Below, one piece after another: positions 4,597 to 5,146 of a stretch of 5,146 nt of DNA. This DNA is from Parafilimonas sp. (GTDB taxonomy: Bacteria; Bacteroidota; Bacteroidia; Chitinophagales; Chitinophagaceae), in assembly GCA_023251275.1 (NCBI GenBank), contig JAHEZC010000246.1:1-5146 (forward strand), given 5' to 3'. The position numbers and the translations under genes are program-made. Each line of letters opens with the position of its first letter. Within the stretch, counting starts at the first letter, position 1. The notes under the pieces are model-generated. The model ran no database searches, was not told the DNA's origin, and saw nothing but the letters and a program-made list of their open reading frames with translations.

Positions 4597-5146
4597 TCAA
4601 TGCTGCCTCTTAACGTTTATACCAGTTACGATTTTGTACAAAGCAGCTAAAATAAAGATGGCGCCAAGCACAGCGACAATAGATGAGCCTGCGGGGAAAT
4701 CATAATGGAAAGAAAAATTCAATCCAAAAAAGCTGGCCACCACGCTGACGACCAATGCAATTAATATAACGGAAATATTTTTTTTTGAGATCATAATAGC
4801 GGACACTGCCGGAATGATAAGATAGGAAAAAACAGGTATCACACCGTTGATCTTTACGGCAAATACAATTGCCAGCCCGATAGAGATATAGAATAAAAAA
4901 TTCCAGATGTTGAAAATCCCTGCATGATGTACGTTCCCGCTTTCAAAGGATTCTGTCAATGTGAAAAATTTCCGAAAAAAGATCACATGCATTAATGCAA
5001 TTGCTCCGAACACGACAGCTATTAATGTGATCTGCTCCCAACTCACAGATAAAATATTTCCAAAGAGCACTTCCTGTATATCAGAATCTCCATGCGGCGT
5101 TTTTGAGATAAGCAATACGGTGAGCGCTGATGTAAAAGCGTATAAT
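4597..5146 (-). CDS. Metal ABC transporter permease, ABC-3 family (zinc/manganese type), C-terminal part
   Basis: The minus-strand frame is open from the right edge to TGA at 4599-4597; 182 residues are visible and the N-terminal third or so is outside the window (TTG at 5115 is an internal codon). The segment LTVLLISKTPHGDSD with LFGNIL matches the conserved loop of ABC-3 permeases such as ZnuB, MntB or SitC. Hydrophobic helices lie at about visible residues 39-57, 81-97, 102-119, 124-142 and 155-173, and the DFPAG motif (149-153) corresponds to the conserved D-x-P-x-G near the C-terminus of the family. It would form the inner-membrane channel importing Zn2+ or Mn2+, with an ATPase and a binding lipoprotein presumably encoded outside the window. 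Metal specificity cannot be told from this part. Confidence 0.88.
   Translation of the reverse strand, partial: LYAFTSALTVLLISKTPHGDSDIQEVLFGNILSVSWEQITLIAVVFGAIALMHVIFFRKFFTLTESFESGNVHHAGIFNIWNFLFYISIGLAIVFAVKINGVIPVFSYLIIPAVSAIMISKKNISVILIALVVSVVASFFGLNFSFHYDFPAGSSIVAVLGAIFILAALYKIVTGINVKRQH

Noticed and set aside
5113..5115. TTG as the start of the metal transporter permease
   Set aside because: The frame stays open to the window edge with family-like sequence (a hydrophobic stretch leading into LLISKTPHG), so the gene continues outside.

Overview
This 5.1 kb window looks like the chromosome of a member of the Bacteroidota, possibly a soil or environmental Chitinophagaceae or Sphingobacteriia-type organism; that assignment is inference. 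The reasons are the AT-rich genes, start codons preceded by A-rich stretches instead of Shine-Dalgarno sequences, an exact match to the Bacteroidota -7 promoter element (TAnnTTTG) upstream of one gene, and hypothetical proteins of a flavour common in that phylum.

Layout from left to right. (1) Positions 1-494, plus strand: the 3' end of a GNAT-fold-like protein cut by the window edge, coupled by an ATGA overlap to a 58-residue lysine-rich protein. The pair has the architecture of a two-gene module. (2) Positions 566-883, minus strand: a 105-residue hypothetical protein with a long internal A tract. (3) Positions 884-1277: a gene-free stretch with a REP-like pair of hairpins, a further inverted repeat and a promoter. 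(4) Positions 1278-2942, plus strand: two successive alpha/beta hydrolases. The second is clearly of the monoacylglycerol lipase / lysophospholipase type. They probably form a two-gene operon. (5) Positions 2943-3272: a hairpin, a likely decayed fragment of a FkbM-type SAM methyltransferase, and a very AT-rich leader with direct and inverted repeats. (6) Positions 3273-4516, plus strand: a 414-codon FAD-dependent oxidoreductase of the group A monooxygenase fold, broken by one missing base near 3454-3458. Its base composition is clearly richer in G+C than the hydrolases, which suggests transfer. (7) Positions 4557-4574: an 18-bp perfect palindrome between convergent genes. (8) Positions 4597-5146, minus strand: the C-terminal part of an ABC-3 family (zinc/manganese type) metal transporter permease that continues past the right edge.

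The genes do not form one pathway. The window reads as a patchwork accessory region between a metal-uptake locus on the right and a small GNAT-linked cassette on the left. The items most worth a second look are the frameshifted, compositionally foreign flavoprotein, the GNAT/small-protein overlap pair, and the methyltransferase remnant directly upstream of the flavoprotein.
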